DNA of 64,000 nt from Burkholderia mayonis (GTDB lineage Bacteria; Pseudomonadota; Gammaproteobacteria; Burkholderiales; Burkholderiaceae): the NCBI RefSeq assembly GCF_001523745.2, contig NZ_CP013387.1:1-64000 (forward strand), written 5' to 3'. The notes under the pieces were generated by a model that did no database searches, had not been told where the DNA came from, and was given only the letters and a program-made list of their open reading frames with translations. Shown here piece after piece: positions 1 to 7,247 of the stretch. A program made the position numbers and the translations under genes. The first letter of the stretch is position 1; each line of letters opens with the position of its first letter.

Positions 1-1377
1 TCAAGCCGCGCGGGACTGGCTCAGCGTAAAGGCGAGCAGATCGCCGTCGGTCGGTTCGCCCCAGGTCTTTTGAGCGAGCCAGTCGAAAAAAGCTGTTTCG
101 ACGAGTTTCGAGTCCAGTCCGCGCCGACGCCAATCATCACGCAGATGCGAACCTAGCGCAGGCAACACGTCGGATTCGAACGACGCGCGCGCGACCTCCC
201 GTTCCGCGTCACCTTGTTCTTCATACAGCTGCTTCGCTTCCTTTCGCCGGTAAGCGTCGTACTCGCTGCGCAGACGCGCCTTCGGATCGTCCGCCCGCCC
301 GGCGTTGGCAGGGGCAGCGGCCAACTTGCCGCCGCTTGCAGGCGGCGGCGTTTCGACCGTGTCGACGGGCGGTGCATATCCTTTCTTCAACGCGTCCTTG
401 AACAGCGCAGGCGCGCTGCGCACGGGCGGCAGCGTCGTGCTGCGCACCCGCTGCTCGGTCAATTGCAGCGCGGCGCGAATCCGGTTTTCCTCGTTGTCCG
501 CATAGAGCGTCTGCGCTTCCTTCAACGGAATGCCGATCTTCACCATCCGGTCGACAAGCGTGCTGTCGAAGACGTTCGGATGCTCGTCGAGTGCGAGCAT
601 CGGCTGCTTGCGCTCCGACACGCGGAATTGGATCTCGGCAACTCGACGTCCTTCGCGATGCTCGACCAGTTCGACGAAGATGTTCGTCACTGCGTTCACC
701 TCGGCGATCGCCGGACGCAGATAGTCGCGCTTGAAGTATTTGTACTCGCGCTTCGCCTCGTCGCCGGCCTCGGTGTCGGGCGTGCCCGACAGGATCGGGC
801 GCCACCATTCCCAAGGCTCGCGCATCGTCAGATGGCTCGGGTTCGTCAGATAGCGCACGCAGATTTCGTACAGCGCGAGCCCCGCGCTGCTGCGCAGCTG
901 GCTCTGGAACTGTAGACTCAGACGCGCATACTGCACCGGGTCGAGCAGTTTCTTCTTGATCTTCGGTGCAAACGAGAATTCGACCCACACGCGCCGCGTC
1001 GCAGGATCCTCGAGAATTTCGGCATCGGCGATCAGCGTGGAAATCCCCCATTTCCGACCGGGCTTCTGGCTCGACGTGCCGGTACTCCATTCGACCTGCA
1101 CCGACACCATCCGCCGCAAGTGCTCCTTCACGAGCGCCGTGTCGTTGGAATCGAAGGCCGAGTTGGCGACGATATCCGACAGCAGCGCGCGATAGGTATC
1201 GCCGGAATCGTCGGCTTGCTGAGCGACCGCAAGCAGCACGTTGAACAGCTTGCGAGTCAGGAGGGTGATCTTGCCGTTTTTCGGCTGAATTGCGATTGCC
1301 TCGACAGCCTTACGCAATTCGGCGGAACTAGCACTCACCACATCCACATCGGTTTTCTTGGCGCGCTTTGTGGCCAT
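1..1377 (-). CDS. Replication initiator protein (Rep_3/RepB-type) of the second chromosome
   Basis: The 458-aa product looks like a plasmid-type initiator with two winged-helix domains, roughly residues 25-150 and 160-270. The segment SSAGLALYEICVRYL, followed by a Trp-rich loop, is typical of the Rep_3 family. Such proteins bind iterons, open the origin and repress their own gene. A charged, Ala/Pro-rich linker near residues 330-385 leads to a C-terminal helical domain. The gene points away from the iteron region, as expected. I chose the ATG at 1377. A GTG at 1482 would add 35 residues, but that stretch contains CTCACC boxes that look like operator DNA, and neither start has a strong ribosome-binding site. 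parAB is not seen and may lie to the left. Family call is secure; the start is uncertain. Confidence 0.88.
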   Translation of the reverse strand: MATKRAKKTDVDVVSASSAELRKAVEAIAIQPKNGKITLLTRKLFNVLLAVAQQADDSGDTYRALLSDIVANSAFDSNDTALVKEHLRRMVSVQVEWSTGTSSQKPGRKWGISTLIADAEILEDPATRRVWVEFSFAPKIKKKLLDPVQYARLSLQFQSQLRSSAGLALYEICVRYLTNPSHLTMREPWEWWRPILSGTPDTEAGDEAKREYKYFKRDYLRPAIAEVNAVTNIFVELVEHREGRRVAEIQFRVSERKQPMLALDEHPNVFDSTLVDRMVKIGIPLKEAQTLYADNEENRIRAALQLTEQRVRSTTLPPVRSAPALFKDALKKGYAPPVDTVETPPPASGGKLAAAPANAGRADDPKARLRSEYDAYRRKEAKQLYEEQGDAEREVARASFESDVLPALGSHLRDDWRRRGLDSKLVETAFFDWLAQKTWGEPTDGDLLAFTLSQSRAA

Positions 1378-1439
1378 GCATCGGGTCGGAGGAGAAGTTT
1401 CCGGAAGGATAGCGTCTGTGGTGATGCGCGTCCAGAACG

Positions 1440-1630
1440 GCATGCTCACCATATCCGGTGAAGCTCGGCGATTCGTCGCCACTCACCCGATCGAGCTCCC
1501 GCAAACGCTCACCGGTCCAAAATCCGGCCATCCTCGATTCACCTTTGCGTGCCGCGGAAAGCGCGGCGGGCGCCCGTTTTCCCGCGCGCCCGTTCCGCAG
1601 TGCAGCGGCTCCCGAATTATCTCACCTCAA
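1440..1630 (+). promoter_or_regulatory. Iteron-like boxes upstream of rep (probable autoregulatory operator)
   Basis: Five CTCACC/TTCACC boxes lie here at 1445, 1482, 1508, 1538 and 1621. Two are full iteron matches: CCCGCAAACGCTCACC at 1498-1513 and CCCGAATTATCTCACC at 1611-1626, against the origin consensus CCCGAAAAANCTCACC. Their position directly upstream of the preferred rep ATG suggests that Rep binds its own promoter region. That function is inferred from iteron plasmids. Confidence 0.6.
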
Positions 1631-2130
1631 ATCTTGTCGCAAAATTGCTACGACGAATTTCGTGCATGCGGGCGTGTCCGCGATCGGCTCGCGGCGCCGA
1701 TTTCGGGGGCGGCGAGCCGAGGGATCGACCGATATCGACTGAAATCATGCCCAGCATGTCGATCGGGCCGTCGGCCGGCCGGCGGATACCAGGAAGTCAG
1801 GCGGAATTGGCAGCAAGTCATATGCCCGACGTGACTCATCCCCGGATCATTAGGCGTTGAAGCTCGACGGGCACCGATTAACGGCACCGGGCGCCCGGAA
1901 CGACCCGCGCAACGATCGCCGGATCGGCTCGGAACGGGCGGCCGACACCTGCCGCCGACGCAACTGACCCAGAAGTGGGCCGCGAAAACCGATCCGGCTC
2001 ACCACTTACCAGCCCCGTCCCCCAAACATCGTGGGCTCAAGCCTCGAGCAGGCCACGTCGCTTCATTCAGCCGCACGTCCGATACAAGCAGCGCCCCGGT
2101 AGCGCACGGCATGCGAGCGCCGATGGGCGA

Positions 2131-2935
2131 CGTGAGTGAGTGCGGCCTCATTCGGTTCACCGAACGGCAAAGCCGCCACAGGCGCGAAAGGACGCGATAA
2201 ACGAGCCAGCGCCGGCCACCAGAACTCGATGCCATACGGAGTCCGCAGATCCGCCCAAGACGGCAAGCGTGAGCCCCGAAAGGCTAGATCCACTCACCGA
2301 AAACGCGACGGGCCGGCAAACATGAGCAGGATTGAGGCCAGGGACCAACCAGATACCCGGTGTGACGACAAACGTGAGCCGCACCGGGCTGCTTCGACTA
2401 ACCGAAGAGTCGAGGGCGTCGTCAGTGAAACGCCGGCGACGGCACGCATTGACGACGGACATCGCCGCGCCTAGATCTGGCGTGAGTACTCGGCGCCAGT
2501 GCGACTCACCTCAAACCGGCCCCGGGGGAACGCGAAAGCGATCGCTAATATATGGGCAGCAAGCCATGTGTGCCATCCGCCCAAGAGCAGTGATGCGAAC
2601 GATCGATTACCCGTTCGGAGCACCCGCCGGACCAACGTGAGGTCCCGGACGAGCCTGTGGCTCACCATCGGCGCCAGTGCCCCCACACACGGCATTGAAG
2701 CGACACCCGGCCGATCCGCGTCGCGGAAATGACCAGCGTGAGCCATCGACATCCGCTTGAACACACCCGACGTCGATTTCCCCCGCCCCGGCTCGACGAC
2801 GCCGCGCTCGCAAGCCCATCGGCCCCGGAAAGAGGTCTGCCAACCGTCCGGGGGGACTTGGCCCAAGGCCGGACGTGGGCCACACAGCATACCGAAGTTG
2901 CCCAACGTGAAGACCCGCATCCGGTTTGCCTCACC
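2131..2935. repeat. Eight composite elements CGTGAG-N18/19-CTCACC
   Basis: The elements are at 2131-2161, 2268-2298, 2321-2350, 2373-2403, 2481-2510, 2636-2666, 2737-2767 and 2906-2935. Each is 30 or 31 bp long. A left CGTGAG box (one CATGAG, one CGTGAA) is followed by 18 or 19 variable bases and a right CTCACC box (or TTCACC, CCAACC, CTAACC, CACACC). The right box is the conserved end of the iteron and the left box is its approximate inverse. Element starts are separated by about 52, 53, 101, 108, 137, 155 and 169 bp, several of which are near multiples of 51-54. They resemble in concept the long regulatory repeats of Vibrio chromosome-2 origins; a role as negative-control sites for Rep is inference. 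Confidence 0.7.
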
Positions 2936-3034
2936 ACGAACCCCGCTTCCCGCCTGCGGCCAGGCCGACGACCCGCCAAGCGGATCGGTCAGAGCAGTTC
3001 GCCACCGCTCACGCCCCGCCATCCAGGCCCATCT

Positions 3035-3967
3035 CCCGAAAAAGCTCACCATTCGGATCCCGCGAACAAGCAATCAATCGCCGCTGCGGGACCGGCACAC
3101 GGGCAGTCATCGGCAATTGGTTCCCGCAAAGTCTCACCTCAAGACGATTTTCACCCCTCATGACGATGCACCCGACGCTCCCGAAAAAGCTCACCATCGC
3201 ATTCGTGACAAAAAATCTCCATTGCATCAAATACTTACATTGCATAGCTGAAGCAGCGATCGAGATTTTCCATCCCGAATTCCCTCACCTTTCGGCAAGC
3301 AGCCCTATGTTGATCTCGCGGCATTACTTCCTGAAAAACCTCACCTTTGATGGAAAACCGGTGTCGAAATGTCTCTCACCATTCAGCATCTACGGGCCTT
3401 TGCAGGTAAGTACACGCACACTTTTCCCGAAAAGCCTCACCTTTGACAAATCTCGGCCGCCTTCCAGGTCCCGAAAAACCTCACCTCAAGCACGATCGGG
3501 CGCCACCGGCCACTCCCCCGAATACCCTCACCATTGATAGGATCCGGAGTCCCGAGGCCAAAACCAGTCTCCCGAAAAATCTCACCTCTGGGTCGTTTCG
3601 GGCCACGAAGCCCCACCGGACAGGCCTTTACTGACGTTCTTTCCCGGAAACGCTCACACCAAAACGGGCTGGAATCCCGAGAAATCTCACCTATCCCCTA
3701 AATCTGCCTAAAAGAAGGGCAGAGTCGCTGCTTCACGGGCATCCCGAAAATCCTCACCCATGCCTGTGGGTGTCAAATGGATCGATTCAGGCTCCACGCG
3801 GCTTTACCGTTGCTGTGTCCCTGAAAAATCTCACCTTTATCAGTTTCGCCTGTGGGAAACTGTCCTGAACCCACTCACGATCTTTCCCGCATCGGCTCAC
3901 GCTGATCCCCGAACCCCATCACGTCGGCTCCTGGAAGATGTCACCTTGTATCCCGTAAAACTTCACC
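3035..3967 (+). repeat. Direct iteron array, consensus CCCGAAAAANCTCACC
   Basis: Sixteen-base iterons begin at 3035, 3123, 3180, 3274, 3330, 3365, 3426, 3470, 3517, 3571, 3643, 3676, 3743, 3820, 3864, 3886, 3908, 3930 and 3952. The best copies (3035, 3180, 3426, 3470, 3571, 3743) match the consensus almost fully; the CTCACC end is the best conserved part. The last five are exactly 22 bp apart and 3820 is 44 bp before them, so they lie on one face of the helix. Several earlier intervals are near multiples of 11. This is the expected binding array for the neighbouring Rep protein and marks the replication origin. Confidence 0.88.
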
Positions 3968-4260
3968 TTCCCGGCCGCAATCCCTTGCTGAACAAGGCTT
4001 CCTGGTGGCGTTAACGTTTTTAACGATGGTTTCAAAGGTGTTTACTTCTAATACTCTCAAGACTCCCCCGACGAGTTTTCCACAGATCTCCAATTTCGCT
4101 TCCAGATACGCCCCGAGAACCACAGTCCCCGACATGTGAAACAATTGCTGTTATTCGGGCCTCATCCGATAATCTTTTAAAAACATGAAGTTAAGCTCGA
4201 TTCTTCGCTTTGTTTCACGGTTTCGAGACATCTAAGCAAGCGAAACGGCACAAGATCTCT
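3968..4260. other. AT-richer segment next to iterons, with a DnaA-box-like site
   Basis: After the last iteron the base composition becomes clearly more AT-rich (for example around 4011-4060 and 4140-4200). TTTTCCACA at 4076-4084 differs by one base from the DnaA box TTATCCACA. An AT-rich region beside initiator sites and a DnaA box is the usual layout of a DNA unwinding element. A CTCACT box at 4269 may be a further degenerate iteron. Confidence 0.45.
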
Positions 4261-4305
4261 CCAAAAACCCTCACTGGTGGCAAAAGTACAACAAGTGCAT
4301 CAGGA

Positions 4306-4344
4306 ACGTATCAATCAGAACGTGTTTCGTTATGATTGATACGT
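4306..4344. promoter_or_regulatory. 12-bp inverted repeat over the kfrA start (probable autoregulatory operator)
   Basis: ACGTATCAATCA at 4306-4317 is repeated perfectly inverted at 4333-4344, with a 15-bp spacer. The right arm overlaps the first possible ATG of the KfrA-like gene at 4332. KfrA proteins of IncP plasmids bind inverted repeats at their own promoter, so this is the likely self-operator. It also hints that translation may begin downstream, at 4362 or 4365. Confidence 0.65.
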
Positions 4345-5552
4345 ATCGTTTTCCAACAGCAATGATGACCCTCGACAAAATCCGACAAACCATTCGCGAA
4401 GAACTCGATGCATTACGCTCGTCCGGCGCACGTCGACAAGATCTGTCACTCCATGCATGCAAGCGGCTGTTCTTCGATCTCGGTATACGGCCGTCTGCGG
4501 CGAACGTCCGCGATTTGACACAGACCGGCAGCGCAAGCGACATTCCGAAGGACATCGATTACTTTTGGGAGCGCATTCGCGCGGCGTCGAAAGTCAGGCT
4601 CGAGGGTGCTGCATTGCCTAAGCCGCTCGAGGAAAAAGCGGGGACGCTGCTTGGCGCACTTTATGAAGAAGCGCTGAAACAGGCGCGTGAGAGTCTCGAT
4701 GCAGAACGGCGACTGGCCAGCGACGAAGTCGCCGCCACCGAGCAAAAATACCGAGACGCACTGATTCGTCAGGAATCGCTCGAAACCTCACTTGCCCGAA
4801 GCGATGCGCGCGCCGAGCGGTTGCAGAGCCAGTTGACTGAAGTCGAGGTGCAACTGGCGTCAGCGTCGACGCAAGGTCTCGCCCATCAGGATTCGCTGCA
4901 GGGCCTGATTCGTCGAATGGAAAATGAAAATGCGCTGCTGAATCGGCGTCTCGAGGCTGAACAGAGCCAAAATGCGGCGTTACGCGAACGGATCGACACC
5001 TTGCAAGCCGAGTTGAGAGAAAACACCGAGCACTACGCGCAGCAAATCAAAGATGCGATCGCGGAAGCCGAACGTCGCGTGAAGCCGATGCTCGTCGAGC
5101 TCGATTCGTTGCGCAGCATGGCGTCGACTTATCAGCAAGGATTGCGCGACGTCAACCGCAAGGAATTCGACTTTCTGCAGCAGCTGAGCGCCGCGAAGGC
5201 GCGTGCGGACCGGCTCGACGCCCAGTTGCATGAGCAAGGCGACGAATTGGCCGCCGCAGTGAAGGAAGCACAGACTTTGCGTGCCAGCCAGGGCATGACG
5301 CCGGAGATCGCGGCGCTGATTCGTCGCCTGGCGGACGCCGGCAGTCTCGACGCGGTAGCTTTCGATGCGATCGGTACGTCGCTCGACCAACATGTGTCGC
5401 TGCCCCTGCGCTGTCCGAAGTGCGGTGACGGCGAACCCGAACTGTCGCATGACGCTGACGGCTATGAATTGCTTTGTCCCGAATGTGAACACGCGTCGGG
5501 GGCGCGACCGTCGCGCTTCGCGGCGGCCGCTTATTTCTCCCGGACTTCGTGA
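4332..5552 (+). CDS. KfrA-like DNA-binding coiled-coil protein with C-terminal zinc ribbon
   Basis: The product is up to 406 aa. Residues 12-120 resemble the KfrA N-terminal DNA-binding domain (TLDKIRQTIREEL, then a helical repeat with an FWERIRAA end). Residues about 120-330 are a long coiled coil rich in Glu, Gln, Arg and Ala. The C-terminus carries two Cys pairs, CPKC and CPEC, spaced like a zinc ribbon (about residues 360-385). KfrA is a plasmid partition or stability factor and transcriptional autoregulator, which fits a gene beside the origin. The ATG at 4332 lies inside an inverted repeat; ATGs at 4362 or 4365 are good alternatives. The zinc-ribbon tail is not typical of classical KfrA. 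No partner gene is in the same operon. Confidence 0.75.
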   Translation: MIDTYRFPTAMMTLDKIRQTIREELDALRSSGARRQDLSLHACKRLFFDLGIRPSAANVRDLTQTGSASDIPKDIDYFWERIRAASKVRLEGAALPKPLEEKAGTLLGALYEEALKQARESLDAERRLASDEVAATEQKYRDALIRQESLETSLARSDARAERLQSQLTEVEVQLASASTQGLAHQDSLQGLIRRMENENALLNRRLEAEQSQNAALRERIDTLQAELRENTEHYAQQIKDAIAEAERRVKPMLVELDSLRSMASTYQQGLRDVNRKEFDFLQQLSAAKARADRLDAQLHEQGDELAAAVKEAQTLRASQGMTPEIAALIRRLADAGSLDAVAFDAIGTSLDQHVSLPLRCPKCGDGEPELSHDADGYELLCPECEHASGARPSRFAAAAYFSRTS

Positions 5553-5576
5553 CGGAAGCCGCCCGATTTTCCCGAA

Positions 5577-5616
5577 GGTGAGGAAATTCGGGAGTCAAAA
5601 GGTGAGGGTTGTCAGA
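5577..5616 (-). promoter_or_regulatory. Dispersed iteron copy (inverted orientation) after kfrA
   Basis: GGTGAGGAAATTCGGG at 5577-5592 is the reverse complement of an iteron (CCCGAATTTCCTCACC). A second GGTGAG box starts at 5601, 24 bp on. The site lies in the 82-bp gap between the convergent kfrA and recombinase genes and is about 1.6 kb from the main array, in the opposite orientation. Confidence 0.6.
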
Positions 5617-5634
5617 GGCTGAAAAGCCCCGGTT

Positions 5635-6678
5635 TCAAGTCTGGCTTGACGCGATCGGTGCTTCGTCGGCGAACGATTTGGCATCCGGCAGCGCATTCGC
5701 GAGGCTTTCTCGCCAATTTTTCCATGCCCGATGCAGCCGATTCGATGAAATCGGCTGCGCGAACCCCAGCCACTGTCCGACTTTCTCCGGCTCGACGCCG
5801 TTTTCGAACAGTTCGGCTGCGAACGTGTTGCGCAACGTCTGCGGACTGGCGCGCGCGGTGCGAGACTGCGCGATGTCGGCTGCATCGATGATCGCGTCGA
5901 CTGCGCGCAGCATCGTCGCCTTGTGCATCGGTCGGCCGGACTGCGCTGCGGGGAAGACGAGTTCGCCCGGAATGCCGCAGCGTTGGCGTTCGGCGAGCCA
6001 TGCGTCGAATAGCGCGATCGCGAATGACGCAAGATGCGTTTCGCGTGTGAACTCCGGCTGCGCGGCAGGGATCGTTAGCATCGTCGAACTCAATTTTACG
6101 CAACTAACCGTAAGTGCGCGCGCTTCGCCGGTTTTCAATCCGCCGCCGAGGAATGCGGCGATGAGCGCGCGATCGCGGCGTTCTTTCCAGAGCGCCGCGC
6201 CCATCGCCGGCAGCGGCGAAAACAGATACGCGAGCAACGCGGCGCGTTCGGCGGGCGCCAGAAAACTCGTCGGCTCGTTGTCGTGCGCGCTACGCCAAGT
6301 TGCTTCGCCATCCTGAGCAATGAAGCGAGCAGGATTCGTCGAGCCGAATTCACTCTTGCGCACGTGATCGAGCACGCGCTCGATGAGTCTCAAATAACGG
6401 ACTTTTTGCGTCTTCTTGATCGGCAGTTCGCTGACGAAATGCGCGATCGTCTCGGTATCGACCGCCGCGAGGTTCTTCTGTCGTTTCGCGAGCCAGCCGA
6501 GAAACGCGCCCCATTGTGCGCGGTAGACGTCGGCCGACGAGCGGCGAAATTCTTGGGCTGCCAGCCAAGCATCGAATGCCGTGTCCGGATGGCTGAACCA
6601 GTCCGACGTATCGCGATCGAATAGATCGCTTGGTATGTCGGACGGCGGAGAAGGACTCGTCAGAATGGACGGCGACAT
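5635..6678 (-). CDS. Tyrosine recombinase-like protein lacking catalytic residues
   Basis: The 347-aa product has the layout of a XerC/D or phage-integrase protein: a SAM-like N-terminal domain (about residues 35-115) and a catalytic fold (about 135-335). Key active-site positions are changed. The first arginine in the G-L-R-x-x-E motif is Lys182 (GLKTGEARAL). The HxLR motif reads QTLR, so only Arg283 is kept. The LGH motif reads LGF, and no tyrosine follows in the expected window (SSNRLHRAW). The protein may therefore bind DNA without recombining it. It sits convergent to kfrA near the origin. An accessory role in dimer resolution or segregation is possible but unproven. Confidence 0.72.
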   Translation of the reverse strand: MSPSILTSPSPPSDIPSDLFDRDTSDWFSHPDTAFDAWLAAQEFRRSSADVYRAQWGAFLGWLAKRQKNLAAVDTETIAHFVSELPIKKTQKVRYLRLIERVLDHVRKSEFGSTNPARFIAQDGEATWRSAHDNEPTSFLAPAERAALLAYLFSPLPAMGAALWKERRDRALIAAFLGGGLKTGEARALTVSCVKLSSTMLTIPAAQPEFTRETHLASFAIALFDAWLAERQRCGIPGELVFPAAQSGRPMHKATMLRAVDAIIDAADIAQSRTARASPQTLRNTFAAELFENGVEPEKVGQWLGFAQPISSNRLHRAWKNWRESLANALPDAKSFADEAPIASSQT

Positions 6679-6834
6679 GTCATTTATTCCGTTAGTTGCA
6701 ATTCATCATAGCGTGTCGCGTTCGCTCGATAAAGGGCTTCGCGTGGGCGGCGAATGTCCGGCAGATATCTCGCTGCCGGCAATCGATCGAAGTGCATGCG
6801 AGGCGCGAGCGCTCGGCCGAACACAGCCGCCTGC

Positions 6835-7206
6835 CTAGTCGCCCCACGCGCGCGCGGGGCGCGCCGGCGCCTTTTTTGCGCCGTTCTGTGCGTTCGCAGC
6901 CCGCTCGTACGCGGCGACCGCGAACGAGAACACCGCGGGCAGCGCGTTCGACCGCCCGAAGTCGACGAGATCGTCGGTTTCGGGAAAGCACAATTCGGCC
7001 GGACGGTCGAAGAGGCAGCGCACCATCGGATCGTGCCGGCTCGCGAAGCCGAGATCGGCGAGCGCTTCGGCCTCGATCGCGTGCAGGAGCCGCCACGTCA
7101 ACGGAACGCCTTGCCGGATATAGCGCTCGGCAATGTGGCGGACAATCGTTTCCATATCGTGCGCCGCAGCCTTGAAGCTGAGCGCGGCCAAATCCTGTTC
7201 GGTCAT
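6835..7206 (-). CDS. Small protein of unknown function behind a LexA-like box
   Basis: The 123-aa product is not recognised. It is mainly helical by composition, without a signal peptide or membrane segment, and ends in an Ala/Lys/Pro-rich tail. Its start lies 21 bp from a near-consensus LexA box (7228-7247), which suggests SOS control. A group II intron has inserted immediately beyond that box, so promoter elements further upstream have been replaced by intron sequence. An ORF this long with this codon use is likely real, but I cannot assign a function. Confidence 0.6.
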   Translation of the reverse strand: MTEQDLAALSFKAAAHDMETIVRHIAERYIRQGVPLTWRLLHAIEAEALADLGFASRHDPMVRCLFDRPAELCFPETDDLVDFGRSNALPAVFSFAVAAYERAANAQNGAKKAPARPARAWGD

Positions 7207-7227
7207 CGCGGGCTCCTGTTTCGCGTA

Positions 7228-7247
7228 TACTGTACAAATATACAGTG
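7228..7247. promoter_or_regulatory. LexA-like SOS box
   Basis: The palindrome contains CTGT (7230-7233), eight AT-rich bases and ACAG (7242-7245), with flanking TA and T, closely matching the E. coli LexA consensus. It lies 21 bp upstream of the small gene at 6835-7206. The group II intron begins at its right edge. Confidence 0.6.

Larger units (their letters stand above)
1378..4331. other. Non-coding origin region of the second chromosome (oriC2-like)
   Basis: This 2.95-kb stretch between rep and kfrA has no convincing gene; the open frames across it are low-complexity by-products of GC-rich repeats. It contains operator-like boxes near rep, a GC-rich zone of composite inverted elements (2131-2935), a direct iteron array (3035-3967) and a more AT-rich segment with one DnaA-box-like site (to about 4260). 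I see no recognisable element in 1630-2130 beyond isolated CTCACC-like boxes. Confidence 0.8.

Noticed and set aside
1378..1482. N-terminal extension of Rep from a GTG at 1482
   Set aside because: The extension has no initiator-like features and overlaps CTCACC boxes; kept only as an alternative start.
2136..3537. Several 60-200 aa open frames on both strands in the origin region
   Set aside because: They consist of low-complexity Arg/Pro/Ser sequence made by repeats, have no family features and overlap each other; the DNA is better explained as Rep-binding repeats.
4120..4220. Half-matches to parS (GTGAAAC / GTTTCAC) near 4130 and 4211, and CACGTGAAAC at about 34038
   Set aside because: Only one arm matches in each case; no complete parS palindrome was seen in the window.
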